Assembly (NCBI GenBank): GCA_019614645.1 | Contig: JABWDB010000002.1 | Location: 16,095,501 to 16,159,500 of the forward strand | DNA: 64,000 nucleotides | Source: Stratiolaelaps scimitus | Taxonomy: Eukaryota > Arthropoda > Arachnida > Mesostigmata > Laelapidae | Direction of reading: 5' to 3' | In this document: positions 11,588 through 23,960 of the stretch, piece after piece | Layout: each line of letters starts with the position of its first letter | How positions within the stretch are numbered: the stretch's first letter is position 1 | The notes under the pieces: model-generated | Seen by the model: only the letters and a program-made list of their open reading frames with translations | Told to the model about the DNA's origin: nothing | Databases searched by the model: none | Made by a program: the position numbers and the translations under genes

Positions 11588-13863
11588 TTCACGACGTATC
11601 AGACTTTAAACTACTTGATTGATCGTGGAAAAATCTCAGTACATCGACTGTCAATCATCTTATCTACCCGTAGTGATAGCCCGGGCAGCAATAGCATTAT
11701 GATGACTTGAATGCCCACCGTGTACAAACGATGTGGGATAAGTACATTCGCACAGACACAAATGGCACCACACGCGGGCTGCGATCACAACTTACATTTA
11801 CTCCGAGCATATTGTGCGTATTTGAGCCAAATCTGATTCTTGGTCTCCTGTTTGCTTATAGAGTAATCGCTCATTCGCAGGACATCGTCCCACTCGCGTG
11901 CTAGCTCATCTTGCCGCTCCAGGGAGCACAATAGGTCGAACTTCCTCAGCCGAAGATTCAGATCAAGCGGATTCTTCATTATTGCATCCGACATCTGGAT
12001 TAGATTAATCAACGGATGGAAAAAACAAACTGATCGTTATATGCTAGAATTGTAATGTAGAGAAATACTAGCATCTGAGCTACATATGCCCAGGCCCTCA
12101 CAACCGGTTATTAACGCATAGAAGTGCCAATTATATTAAGGCCTTTCTCACGGTGCAATAACAACATCACCAGCGGGACTGGATTTTCCACTGGACGCGT
12201 GCATACGTACCACACTGAGCTGTTTTTCCATGATCATCTTTTTGAGCGCTGCGCCTGTAACGTGTGCTCCTCCAAGACTACAAGGAACATAGATCTTCTC
12301 GAAGTCACACAGTTTTAGCCATAGGGACACATTATAAGGGTCGGACCGACATCCTGCAGCAAGTGCAATGTGCTCACGGACCAAACTAGGCCACGTAGGT
12401 CGTTCGCCAGAAATGTCTTCCTTATCTGCGAGTAAAGCGTCCCCTAATGAAATATAGGTTGAGGGCTTCAGAGCTCGCAATTTCTCATTCATTTCAACCG
12501 TAATCATTGGTGAGGCCATCGTTGCCTTAAAGTACCTCGGTGCTTTTTTCCGCTTAGGGAGAAGCCCTCTCTTTTGTATCTTGTACAAGGCCGCGCATGT
12601 ATGTGGGAGCTGGGCAAAGGCCCTGTTGCTCCGATCGCCTCGAACATCGAGAACAAATGGTGTTTTCGTAGGACCAACGTCTTCGAGGAATCCCCATTTC
12701 CTGCGAAGATCAGAAGTAAACGTGTCAAGACTTCGGGAGGTCGAGGGTGAGAACGAGCGTTTTCTCTTCGAGTGCTTCTTCTTGTGTTTTATTCCGGATG
12801 ACTGCTCCTTTCGACGATCTCCCTTGCTGTCCTTTTTTTTAGTTTTCTTCTTTTTCTTCTCCTTTCGGCTTCGTTTCCGGCGGCGATGTTCATCGTCGCT
12901 TTCGGACGAACTCGACGACCCGCTGCAGTTGCTGCCAGCATCGCGTTTCGTGCTGTCATCCTGCGCGTCGAGGTCTGCCTTACGCTTCTCGACGGCTCGG
13001 ATCAGTTCCTGGTCAGTATCACTGTAATGAAACAGATCGGGTTAGTTTTGATTTGGACTTGGACCTGTGCAGCATGAACGGAACTTGCTGCTCGGCACTT
13101 ACCTAAAGGTCAAGTGTTGAGGTGTCACATGGGGGAACAGCTGAGAGTCAGCTTGAAAAAAAGGTTGTATAAAGGGGGGTGTATGGCGTACTTTATGCAT
13201 ATAGGTCATATAATAAGTTTTCATTAAACATCAACCAACTGATAAACCCGCGGATATGTTTCTTCATTTTTATTATACACCCTAAAATGAAGAAGCACGC
13301 TTACCTGGAATCAGAATTGACCTCATCTTCGTGATCTCCAGCTGGGCCCGAGTAACTCGTGCATTGTAGCCATGATACGTCGTCGGTTACCTTGACACCT
13401 GTAAGCGAACAATGCTAGCTAACTTTACAACTCAATCCTGTCTTGGAATTGGTTCTGCTGGATGGTTTGAAATTCAAGTCTTAAGTTTGTATTACAAATA
13501 TGATCTGATTCTAGTATATTTTTTATTGGAAACAAAAAGAGCAATCTCTCCGTGTTTTTGCTTGCACTCTTAAAATGTCATGAACCCCAATGGCTGTTTT
13601 AAAAGGGTTTTCAAAGGCTTTAGGCGCTTAAAACATTATGATTAAAGCGAGACATTTTATTATTAAAATTCCATTTTATTAATAAAATTCGTCGACACTG
13701 CCATCCGGCCACTAACAGACCTGGCAACACCTAGAGTTCCTCCCACCATCAATGACACAATCTATATATATATATATATTATAAACAATACTAAAATGAT
13801 GGGAGCGGAGAATAGATCAGCTCACCACTTACTCTGACTGCCGGACGCATATGCTGGAAACAT
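8749..13863 (-). CDS. NRDE2: NRDE2, nuclear RNAi/RNA-surveillance factor
   Basis: NRDE2 is a nuclear HAT/TPR-like repeat protein; in worms it acts in nuclear RNAi, and in human cells it binds the exosome helicase MTR4. Seven exons on the minus strand: 13833-13863, 13305-13398, 12211-13021, 11796-11994, 11174-11346, 10399-10683 and 8749-10179. Phases agree at every junction and give 1007 residues (human about 1160). The start MFPAYASGSQ follows the family pattern. An acidic Ser-rich then Lys/Arg-rich N-terminal region precedes PFVLDVRGDRSNRAF. Family landmarks follow in order: NPLDLNLRLRKFDLL, QIWLKYAQYARSKF, QCGQSERAVAIFQ, IFESFWDSG, RKHWLPAK and RIILFDDV. The rest is helical repeat, rich in Leu, Ala and Trp. 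The last exon is one long 1431-base piece. It starts head-to-head with the FCF2 gene. Confidence 0.93.
11487..11587. repeat. Two (TA)n arrays in an NRDE2-side interval
   Basis: Two (TA)n runs of about 30-34 bases (about 11488-11521 and 11556-11586) flank a 35-base unique spacer within the NRDE2 intron between exons 4 and 5. Because (TA)n is self-complementary, the pair could fold into one long hairpin, at DNA or intron-RNA level. Confidence 0.8.
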
Positions 13864-14241
13864 TATGCTTCGAATTCTATATATACACTATGTGACCGCT
13901 GAGAAATATCTGAAACATGTTTGCACAAAAGAACACCGGTGCCGACTTAACGAGTTCTCGATCAGCCGGTCGAGTTATTTCGAAATTATATACGTCGCTT
14001 ATGAAGGATGAAATGCTTCAATTTGAGCGCACTCTTAAAGGCCCTTAAGGCTCGGAACGCCGGGACTGCTCCGATGTTTCTAAACAATATCACACGTGCG
14101 CATCGCAGCTTTCAAAACATGTTATGTGTGTGTGGTGGATGTCGAGCTATTTCATAATCTCAACAAGTGTTAATAGTCGTTCTTTACGTTTTCAATACGC
14201 CTATACTGTACAAATGATAAAGAACAATAATTAAAAGAAAA
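13864..14241. promoter_or_regulatory. Shared divergent promoter interval of NRDE2 and FCF2/DNTTIP2
   Basis: Only 378 bases separate the start codon of NRDE2 (minus) from that of the FCF2-like gene (plus), so both promoters and 5' leaders must fit here unless upstream non-coding exons exist. No TATA box with convincing context was seen. Confidence 0.5.
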
Positions 14242-16680
14242 ATGAATGAGCTTATTGAACTCCTGAAGCCAAAGTTTGTGAACGTCCAGTTTGATACCAC
14301 GAAGTTAAAACCGAAAACAGAAATCCCAGGTAGGCAAGGCTCATTCGGATATGTGGAGGAATAATGTGTAGATTCCTCCTTTTCGTAAGTCGCATACACA
14401 AACAAGATAATACACCCTCTATAGATAAAGGAGAGCTCCACTCAACCAGTGGTCCTATGGCACTATTATTTAATTGTATACTAACGAGTCGTTCCATTGA
14501 GTACAAAACAGGCAAACATTCTGCGTGAAAAATCTCTGTATTTCTATCAAATTATGTATCATAGTATATCCAGCATGATGAAGTACTAAACCGACTTCGC
14601 GACTGGGTATTCAGCGGTATTTTCTTGTCGAAAAGTAACTAACGTTGCGTGTATATTATCTGACACATTTCGTGTTGAAGATGAGGAATTCGACTCAGAA
14701 CTCGAGGATAACTTCGGTCCCGGCGGTGTCGCGGCGACGTTCATTGCAGAGAGCACTAAAAATAATGGCGCTAATCTCGATTCGCTCTTTATTATCGACA
14801 GTAAGGGAGGTCAGGATGACAAAAAGATGCAAATTGATGGTGAGTGTACTGATTTTTGTTGTTCCCCTGTGGCAGTATGTAGGAACGGTCTCAGAAAGGC
14901 GTTATGGAACGTTATTATTATTATTATAAACTTTAAAGCTTTATTCAGCCTCGACGCTCAAATTGCCAAAGTTTGCTACCTTTAATAATATATTGATAAT
15001 GAATCAAATACACGAAATTGAATATTTGCTACGGATCGCATTGCCTAGCGCCCTTCAATGAAGCTGAAGTGGCGACGACTCAACGAACTGCAATGTTTTC
15101 CTCTAGACATCTCTCGTGCTAAGTGCCATGAAGTGTCGGATGGACGAAGGGTTGGCTGCCAGTCGCCAAAGGGAACAAAATTTATTTTAACGATGTGAGA
15201 TTTATTATTGGTAATTATGTAATTATTTTATCATTAAATTATACTAATACCAACTCGATAAGCTTAATCTGCTTGTATTTAAAGCGCTCTATACGCTCTA
15301 TACGACTATAATACGTCCGTAAGACGGCGATTTTCTCTCTAAATCACGGTTTTCCAAAAAAAAAAAGATTACAATGCACTTTCTTAAATCTTATACAAGA
15401 CAGCAAAAATAGCAATAAAAACGCATGCAAACTTATATTAGCATTTCACAGCTTCCTTGATCGGTATTTCAACTAGTGCCAAATCATCTTCACTTTCTAA
15501 TGAGCCGCATATTGAATTTACTTAGTGCCCAAGGACAGGAAATATCTCCAAACCCACCTATCCGATCTGCGTCCGTCACTTTATATCTCCTCGGACATCG
15601 GTTCGACTAAAGCGAAGATGCGTGACATGAACCAGCAATGGGCAGACGATGTCATATTAAAGAAGAGCATCCTTAAGGATGACTCCGAAAAAGAGAAGTT
15701 GATCCCAACGAAACGTGGCAAGAAGGCCGAAAAGAAACATCGGCAGGCCGAGCGTGAGAAGGATGCGGGCCAGGACTGGTTCGGCATGACTAAACCAGAG
15801 TTGACTGATGAACGCAAACGAGACCTCGAGCTACTCAAGATGCGCAAGGTTCTCGACACGAAGACGTTCTACAAGAAGAACGACATTCAACAGTTGCCGA
15901 AATACTTCGAGGTGGGCACCGTTATGGATAACGCTACCGACTTCTATTCTGACCGTATACCGAAGAAGCAGCGAAAACAGACACTTGTCGATGAACTCCT
16001 CGCTGACGAGCAGTTCAAGAAGACCAACAAGAAGCGGTGAGTAGGGGGTTTGCCTTTTTGCTGTACTAATACGAATGAAATTAAACAAATTAAAAAATTG
16101 ATCATTGAGTTACTGAATCAAATAGGAACGTATAATGCGAAGCTAGCTAAAGCATTTGTAGGATGGCGCATATAATCAAAAGTAAGCTATTCTCTCGCTA
16201 TGTGTGCGCTGATAATTGAAATTCTAAATAAATTCTCGGTTGCGAACAAGATACATTGTATGTATTATAATATACTATAATGGCGGCTCGAAAGCGACAT
16301 CGGTGTGCCGCACAGAAATTGACAAAAACTCATAACATAGCCGTCATCTCGAGCAAAATACCGTGATATCGTACTCCGTAAATCAATGTCTTCTTAGTGC
16401 TTCATTTGGCATTCGCCTATAATTAGTAGCGCACTTTGATGCATTTGTAGTTGAATAATATGGTTTCAGTGCAATATTATAAAGAAATTAGCATTCGCGA
16501 GGTATACACGTGTAGGAATATACCTGGACGAAACTAATGACTGATATATTTCGTTACAGATATCGTGAAGCGCTTGAGCGACAGCAGTATACGTCGAAAA
16601 GTGCGTACCTTCAGCTGAAACGGATGAAGAAGAAAGAAGAGGCCAAGATAAGAAAGAAGACAGGTCGATCTACGTCGTAA
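14242..16680 (+). CDS. DNTTIP2: FCF2-domain pre-rRNA processing factor (DNTTIP2/Fcf2 homologue)
   Basis: Fcf2/DNTTIP2 is a nucleolar SSU-processome protein needed for early 18S rRNA cleavages. Four exons, 14242-14329, 14681-14839, 15526-16036 and 16560-16680, join with consistent phases (1, 1, 2) to 292 residues. The first exon is only 29 codons, MNELIELLKPKFVNVQFDTT at its start. The second carries an acidic stretch, then DNFGPGGVAATFIAESTKNN. The Fcf2 domain spans about residues 167-270: DWFGMTKPELTDERKRDLEL, KVLDTKTFYKKND, LPKYFEVGT and KQRKQTLVDELLAD. The C-terminus is Lys/Arg-rich, as usual for nucleolar proteins. A branch-point-like TAACTAAC lies about 40 bases before the exon 2 acceptor. 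An AATAAA overlaps the stop codon (16680-16685). The vertebrate protein has a long extra N-terminus that is absent here, so this is closer in size to yeast Fcf2. Confidence 0.9.
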
Positions 16681-16685
16681 ATAAA

Positions 16686-17675
16686 TGATTGTTTTGATTT
16701 GGCTGTTCCCAACGATTTTTGTGTTCGATTTAACTATGGATTCTGCGTTCGATAAAATGTTTCTATTTGAGAGTCTTAGTGAGAATCAATGTCTGCCATT
16801 TGAGGGAGGATCATAGCCTATTAACTAGACGAGTCACAGAATTTAGGCTAGCGCTTTTAGCACCAGATCAAAAGTTGGGAAAGTTTCGGCTGTTTCTTCT
16901 AGGATACATAAGAGCAGTGCGTACATCGTCGTCAAGGCTGGAGGTTTTGATCCTAAAGAACAACGAGGTGTCGTCGGCATACGTGATAGCTTTACAGGTG
17001 CTGTTCTACTGAATCCCTTCGTGTATAATATGCATCTTGTTACATTATTGTTCGGAAAGGTTTAGCTCTATAAACTCGATTAAGAACGTTGATCTGGTAG
17101 TGGTGGAAGGGGCCCCATAATAGAGAGAATCATCGGCTATGGGGTCGCGCCTATCACCTCCGTCACCTATGCGCACCACAGGTAAGCGTTCATAATCAAA
17201 TAAGAAGGCAACCGCCAACAGAACGACACACTTCAACTAAGGCAGATATCAGAGTCATCATTTATTTTGTTAGTTATTATTATATTATATATTCTTATTT
17301 AATTAATATCATCAATTTTATTAGTATCATGACCATTGTTATTACTGTTGCTGCAGTTGTTGACTCAATATTGTAACTCGTAGGGTGGGATTCGGTTAGG
17401 GAGCTTAGAGATGTTTCTGTCATGTATATACATTGCTGGAAACAGGAGAAGGCTAAGTGGGTAGGGGTCGGTGGTACCCATTTGTTTGCGTCCAATCCAC
17501 CGCTGTTGATGGGAGACGCTCGTTTGACCTACGCGCCTATCCGCTCAGGTAAATATAGTCGCCGGCAATGACAACAAACTAAGTTGAAAGGAAAATGATG
17601 CCGGCTAAACGCAGCTGAATCGTGTCCTTAATTTGCATGAGTCATTATACTATATCGTCGGATTATTTAACATCT

Positions 17676-17714
<39 letters not shown>

Positions 17715-20428
17715 GCGAGTGGCCAATCGTCGCTGTTCGAGATTTACACTAGTGATACGATTTGAAAATTATATATATTCCATTATTAAATTCATTATAG
17801 ATCGATGTCCAGCCGCCTTCGCGATCTATTATTATTATTATTATTACTGTTACTGTTGTCTTTGTCGGTGCTGCTACTGCTGTCGTTAGCGGCCATTCAT
17901 CACAAGTCGTTTATCTTAGTGTCATCTTTCATCTTCATGTTCATCGTATGTCAAGTGGTTTACTTCCTTCGTTGATGGCATATTTCCACCATTTTGTCAG
18001 CGATCAGGATCCATCATCAATCCGTTTATGGAAGAGCGTAGCTCGCTTGAAACTGCGATAGAAAACATCAATTTCCGGGATATCCATGAATTATCATGTT
18101 GGTCTTTCCATGACGATGACGATGATGATGATCACCACCACCACCAATCAATAACGCGCCATCTACTTTGTCCAGGTTAATCTAGGGGTTCGTTCGGATG
18201 TTCCTCTATCGTTTTTCCCTTTGATTTTTGCTTATTTCTTCTGGCTGATTTCTTTCCCTACCTCGACCCTCATAACTCCCCATCGGATCTCTGATCGTTC
18301 CACCCATTCAGCGTATCATCGCCGCTCTCGCTTCTCGTTCTAGTCAGGTATCGGATACTCAGGTAAACAGAGTCTCATCTAACTCCCCGTTTCTTCAGCT
18401 GTGGGACTTCCTCTATTTCTCTCTCTCTCTCCCTCTCTCTGTCTTTTTCTCTCGCGTTCAAATACAATACAGTAAATATGAATGATACAATCTTAACTCG
18501 ATGCGGCATCAACTCGCGCACACGTGACACTCGCCGCAACCTCATGATACTACATTCTACTCTGACCGAATACGACTGGGGATTGTTCTGTCGTTTCTGA
18601 TCGTCAACGACTCAGTTTACTATAATCAATCATTATTATTAGTATCATTATCATCATTATCAGGATGGCAAATTTTCAGAGGACCTTTTGTAGCCTCTCC
18701 CTTCGACTGCTTTGTTATATCAATCGACTTCATGCAGCGTTGGAATGAGGCGGATATGCAGACATACATTCACACAGACACTCATCCAGACGCAAAGCCA
18801 GCCACAAATGTCAACAATTAAACGGTACGTTATTACTATCATCGTGTTATTGTTATTAGTATTATTATTATTATAATTATTGTTAGTTGTCGATTCTAGC
18901 TCGCTTATCTCTGATGAACTGTTCTGTCCAGTCGCTTCAGTCTAGTCATTATGTTGCTCCTGTATTAAGTATTCGTTTACCGGCTGCGCGCCAAACCCTA
19001 ACGACCGCGTTCATTCACTCACCATTACGAGTCAATGGGTCACGTGCTGTGTCGAACACGTATCCGCCCTTCGATCCCCTCATGGTTCGGTGATGACCAA
19101 ACCGAAAATAAATAGATGCCGTAGGCTCTTCGGCAATCTCACACTTGGTACTTTTTCCTACAGCTACTGCTGTTTCGGCTGACCTCGCCACTCAAATAAT
19201 GTGAACAACGCTACGCAAACGTTTGTGTGCTCTGCTACCGTTACCCGTTGACCGTTACACCCGTGGGACGAGCTGTTATGGTTGTCGTATCGAGCTGCAT
19301 GGCCGCGATCATTCTCAGCAGTGTTCGTTACGTGTACAGAATTTGCATGCCCATCTCCAACTACGACAGGTTTGAGCTGTTGGAGATGCAATAAATAACT
19401 AAATCAAGAAGCTGGGGAAGAACGCCTGTGAGGGGAACAGGGCAGGTTATGCTGGAGGATCAAGGTAGGCAACCGAACAGAATGAATTTTGCTTGAAACA
19501 ACATGTGAGCCTAAGCCGCTTGCTGTCGAGGATGGTGTGACGAGGTGAACCCGAATCTGATCGAGTTTTAGCTGGTCCAGAATGTACATTGGGACAGTAC
19601 CATGTCTGTAAGCGTTATCGTTATCTTTCCAGACGGTTGTGTCTCAGTTTTTGTCAGATTCGACAATTCACTGGATTGTTAGGGAAACAAGGGCAGACAG
19701 GAACAAGTTGATCGAATAGAGGCACACTCGTGTACCTCTAACAAACTAGACTGGAAACTGTGCAAAAATCGCAGTCGGTCAGAGGAGAAGTTTCATAGCC
19801 GATCGAATTTTTGCTGATGCGGGTGGCGGCGAGCATAAAGGCCCACTACCCCCGACGCGCGACAGCCATTTCGTGACATATAACCAATGTATAATTTTGC
19901 CCCCCTCTGAAATACCGACTCGAGTGGAGCCATCGGTTCCACTGATATCCGAGGGATTATCAATCGACAAACATTTTATCATTACTAAACACAATCATAT
20001 TAGCTAAAGAGATTTACGCTCCGAGGGTAGGTATTACTGATCCCATCGGTGTACAACCCCTATTCAAGGGGTCGATATTTTCTGTCTTTGGCGTACACCA
20101 CGGTCCGCAGTTGCGCGCTCTCTCTCTCTCTATCTTTCTCTCTCATGCGATGCACAACCAACGTTTGATGATTACCGCCGGCATACCGATTCTATAATCG
20201 TCATCGTTGATAGCAAGGCGATGTAAAGTATGTAACAATTTCAGCGCACTTCACCACTAAACAATTGGATTGAACCCAATCGAACGGGTGATTGGTGGTC
20301 TCGATTCAGCCCTCCGCTTCTGCTGCGTCTTGACGAGAAAGAGCTCCGTTGCTGATGTTAACACATGCGGCTATTGGAGATAGGTAGTATTGGCATTACA
20401 GTTAGGCTTTCGTCTGTAGACGTTGCAT
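16686..20428. other. Gene-free interval 16.7-20.4 kb
   Basis: No exon could be supported on either strand. It contains a (TA)n array near 17682-17711, ATT/TAT trinucleotide runs (about 17827-17850, 18632-18660 and 18845-18885), a GAT/CAC run near 18113-18145 and CT-rich tracts near 18416-18450 and 20119-20150. Open stretches here are short and show no protein-like pattern. Confidence 0.6.
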
Positions 20429-22438
20429 TCACTTGTTCTTGTGCGTGAAACAGAATACGGAGAACGTCTCTCCGTGGCCACACTGCTTCGAGATCACCTC
20501 GCGCGATACGAGACCCTTTTTCCCCATCTGTCGACAAAGCTCGACCGGCTTATCATCTGCTGAAAGGAGAAGATAGTACCTGAAACATGAAATAATGATT
20601 AAAATCGCACAAGAGACAATGGCACAGTGTTAGCTGGCAGCGAAAGCCGAAGGCTAAGTAATTGGCGTTAATTATTCACCATCGATCACTAGGCCATTGC
20701 GAAGCAGTGGACCGTTGGATCGACGCAGATCCGTACGTATGGCTATACCTATTATGCTTAGCTCGTATACGCACCGTCCCTTGGGAGCGAGGAGCCTCGA
20801 GATGAAAGGCAGGATGTTGGCGTTTTGGTCGTTACTGTCCGGGCTCAGAAGGAGCACATCGACATTATTTAGGAGTCGGGGCAGGAAACAGTTGATTCGG
20901 TCCGACAGCACCGCCAGGGACGAGTGGTCGTTAATTCTCGAAGCGTGCGATCGGCTGAGGAAGCACACGAGCCTCGTCGTCAACGCTACAATGGTCAACC
21001 AGAGGATACATTATCGTATAGTAATCGATCGTTGTTGATCTGTACGCTGGCTAGCCGGCTGAAACTATGCGCGCGTGCGTGTTTTGGAATGGGAAATTAT
21101 TGGCTACTTAGTGATTGTCGTTTTATGCCGACGGACATAAACAAGCGTAGCTGCACAGAGGCATTCGATAGGATGTATTGTTGTAGTATATCGATTTAAT
21201 TCTGACCTGCTTGTTCTAGTAGACTATCTCCATCTGGTGCTCCACCGAGTTCTAAGCACAGGGTAGGACTGAATCCTTTGCCGAAAACGGGATGGGATGC
21301 ATCCTTTCGAAGGGCATCGGCTAGAAGTTCACGAGGTGGTTCAGGCTTCTCTTCTGGAAGCTGCGACTCCTGTTGCGCCTGTGCATTACGGAAACATTGA
21401 GAAATGGCAATGACATGACCGAAATAGCATTATAATCGAAATTTCCGGACAAATTATATATACCACCTCAGGGAGTGTGACACAAATGAAACATCAGATA
21501 GTGATAAGCTGTGATGACTCGAAGACAATTTCAGCGGCGTCAGATGGATCTGGTACTACGCAAAATACTACTCGCGTAGTACATTATTATATATACCTTC
21601 ATCCATTGGATGGAGAAGGATCATTATTTATTGAAGAGACTAGATTAGAAATTGGAACTAAATAGGATGAGCATTATAAATACTCGGATAGATAAATAAG
21701 TAAATGATCGTAATAAGAGTTCGGACACTCGAGTGTTGAACCAAAAACGTTTCTGCATTGTGTGTCAATGAGACCACACTTAGTAACATTTCGAAGTCGT
21801 AAACGATGATGATATCTTTCTTGTCGAATATCTTTGTTGCTTCACAGCTTCAACAAAAACATCCCACAGACAGTTTGTGTTTAACCGCTTGACAATTCTA
21901 TGATCTTTCAGCCGACTGTTGAGCATACAACAACTAGCACGTTCGCCTTTAGATTTGACATCTTCCTCAAGCATCTCTGTCTCAAAGACCGATATGCAAA
22001 CCGATCAACAAACAAACGTATCCAACAAGTGGTCATCACCCAGAACGATCAAACATGAGATAGACTCGTACGCGTGAACCTCACTGAATCCACTCCCAAA
22101 TAGCTCGGCATCGCTCACCTTCCGCTGATTTACGATCTTTGAGTAGATTACAAATATAGAATCTATGCACCCCTGCAACCTCACGTGCACCCCTTCCCCC
22201 TATAGATTAACGTAAATTTACTGCTCTACCGAGCATAGTGTTCGAGGATCGGGGTTTACCTGGTGATGCCACCCATTCGCGCCTAATCGCTGACGACGAG
22301 TTTACGAAGAGAATGAGCCTATTCCCCTCATTGTTCTATCGTATAGCACTCATCTATGGCTGCGTACGCCGCAGATCTCGTTATGTCTCGTCTCACCTCT
22401 TTGACACCTTCCTCGTTTTCGACGATATCGGCCGCCAT
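20429..22438 (-). CDS. N6AMT1/HEMK2-like protein lacking the catalytic motif
   Basis: Four minus-strand exons, 22397-22438, 21207-21378, 20749-20985 and 20429-20559, join in phase to 193 residues (N6AMT1 is about 214). The start MAADIVENEEGVKE has a good context. Parts line up in order with N6AMT1, which with TRMT112 methylates a Gln of eRF1: EPPRELLADALRKDA with EPAEDTFLLLDAL, LCLELGG with ICLEVGSGSG, CFLPRLLNNVDVLLL with GLLPRLTEKVDLLVF, LPFISRLLAPKG with FPLVPDLLSPRG, and GHGETFSVFCFTHKNK with GQETLSVLKFTKS. The NPPY catalytic motif is replaced by SPDS (about 119-122), and the SAM loop reads GGAPDGD (about 59-65). A second donor 61 codons further on, in the same phase, would lengthen exon 3, but the family alignment favours 20749. 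Either a non-catalytic paralogue or a very diverged methyltransferase; the family call rests on remembered motifs. Confidence 0.6.
21553..21582. repeat. Perfect 9-bp inverted repeat (intronic hairpin)
   Basis: GTACTACGC at 21553-21561 is followed after 12 bases by its exact complement GCGTAGTAC at 21574-21582. It lies in the first intron of the N6AMT1-like gene. Function unknown. Confidence 0.6.
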
Positions 22439-23960
22439 CTCTTCGATCCGAAGGTCTGGTGGGTCGGCTCGCACGTCCGAATGCTGAGTCACCACCGCCT
22501 GTAACCTGCTTCTGTAATTCACTACTCGGTGGTTGCCTGTGGCGGCGACCACTACGCGACCACTTGTGCACACACTTTTCACGTTCTCGCTTTGGGCAGC
22601 TCAGCGCCAGTGGCTCGGAGTCGACCTTAGGATCATCCACAACGCGCGTTCGCAGTGGAGAAGACGTCGAATGAGAGATAAACATCTACATCGTATCGTG
22701 ACGAGTCTCTGCGTTCTTAGAGAGCGCACTGCCGATTAGATGTGGACGATAGTTATTATTGTTGTCCTTGAAACGCCGAGTGTTGGACCATTGGGCTAGG
22801 GAGCGACGACCAACGAGCTCCGACTTGACACAGGGTGTGGACTCTGGGCTACTATCCGCGAGACTATTTCTACTCCTAATGGCCGACACTCCGTTGTCGG
22901 ACAGTTTTTCCGCAGGCGATCACGCTGCTGTTTGCGAGAAGAACGCCGACTCTACCGTTTAGCAGAAGGCTGGCAACCGCGCAGAGCTCGGGAGCACTTG
23001 CACACTTGCAGTGAGATGGATGCCGCCGCCGCTGCCGCCGCCGCCGCCTCCGACGCTCAGCCAGAGCTACCGGAGCGACAGACTGCTAGTAGCGACCGAC
23101 GGTTCACACAGCAGAGCAGACCGGAGCGGATGGCGGTGGCAACGGTGTTGGCCACTTCGCCGACTACTTTCCCTATCGTGGGGAGTCTTTCCGTTGTCGT
23201 GGAGAGCTGACTCAATCCGATCCGACCCAAGCCCCAGCTAACATCGACACCGTCCGACAGACGAAGAGGGCGAAGTCTGTGTGGTTGAGTTGGTCGAAGC
23301 GAGAGATAAAGAAAGAGAGAGAGAGAGAGAGAGGAGCACAAGGATGTATGGGGCCAGCGGAGTCCACGCTCAGTTGTACAGCATACATACGAAGCCACTG
23401 CTCACACACTCCGAGTGCGGCTCCGACTTCGACAACGACGACGACAACCCACAGCAGCAGCCACCGCCGCTGGTTCAGCAGCAAGCTGAGCAACATATTG
23501 AGATCCACACATACCAGCCACCCTCCCCCTTCTGTCCAGCGCAGAGCACATCTCTAAGCACACTTCCATAGGAGATACACATCTCCGCTGTGGCCTGGTG
23601 GACGGCCGGCCGGCCGGTCGGTCGGCAGCTAGCCAGCCAGCGGCCAGAGTGTAGCCTGTGCTTATAGCTGGGTTACAGATAGATATATCTAGGTCTGGCA
23701 TCCGAGTGTGGGAACAAGACTCCTCGCTTATTCCGCCTCCCGCTCTCGCGCACCTTACGGCACCCACTTGGCGGCCTTTGCCGTCTGCTGCTGCTGCTGG
23801 TGCCTGGCGCCGCCGCCGCCGCTGCTGCTACCGCTGCCGCCGCAGCAGCAGCAGCAGTAGTTCAACGAGCACCTCGGCCTCCTACCACATTGATCTGAGC
23901 CATGACCCCGAGCTCGCGTCGCATAGCAGCTAGCCTAGTGGCCGATAAATAGGGCAAAAC
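22439..23960. promoter_or_regulatory. GC- and CpG-richer region with possible promoter or 5' exons
   Basis: Base composition is clearly more GC-rich than the AT-rich surroundings, with CpG-containing stretches, GCC/CCG and CAG/CTG trinucleotide runs, a GA run at about 23306-23334 and a TATA-like GATAAATA near 23943. It sits just upstream of the N6AMT1-like gene (minus strand) and probably contains its promoter. It may also contain the start of a plus-strand transcript. No complete gene could be built to the right before the retrotransposon. Confidence 0.4.
23344..23571 (+). other. Candidate N-terminal coding exon, Gln/Pro/Asp-rich
   Basis: From ATG 23344 an open frame reads MYGASGVHAQLYSIHTKPLL, then an acidic SDFDNDDDNPQQQPPP segment, then QQQAEQHIEIHTY and a Pro/Ser tail to a stop at 23571. 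The mix of acidic, Gln and His residues resembles N-terminal regions of arthropod transcription factors, but no domain is present and no downstream exon was found. It may be 5' untranslated sequence. The (GA)n run lies just upstream. Confidence 0.25.

Noticed and set aside
12581..13027. A 148-codon plus-strand frame rich in Ser and Phe
   Set aside because: It is antisense to the Lys/Arg/Ser-rich exon 3 of NRDE2, which closes in frame with six other exons.
23600..23645. A GGCCGG/CAGCCAGC-rich palindromic-looking patch
   Set aside because: Its apparent symmetry comes from short repeated tetramers.
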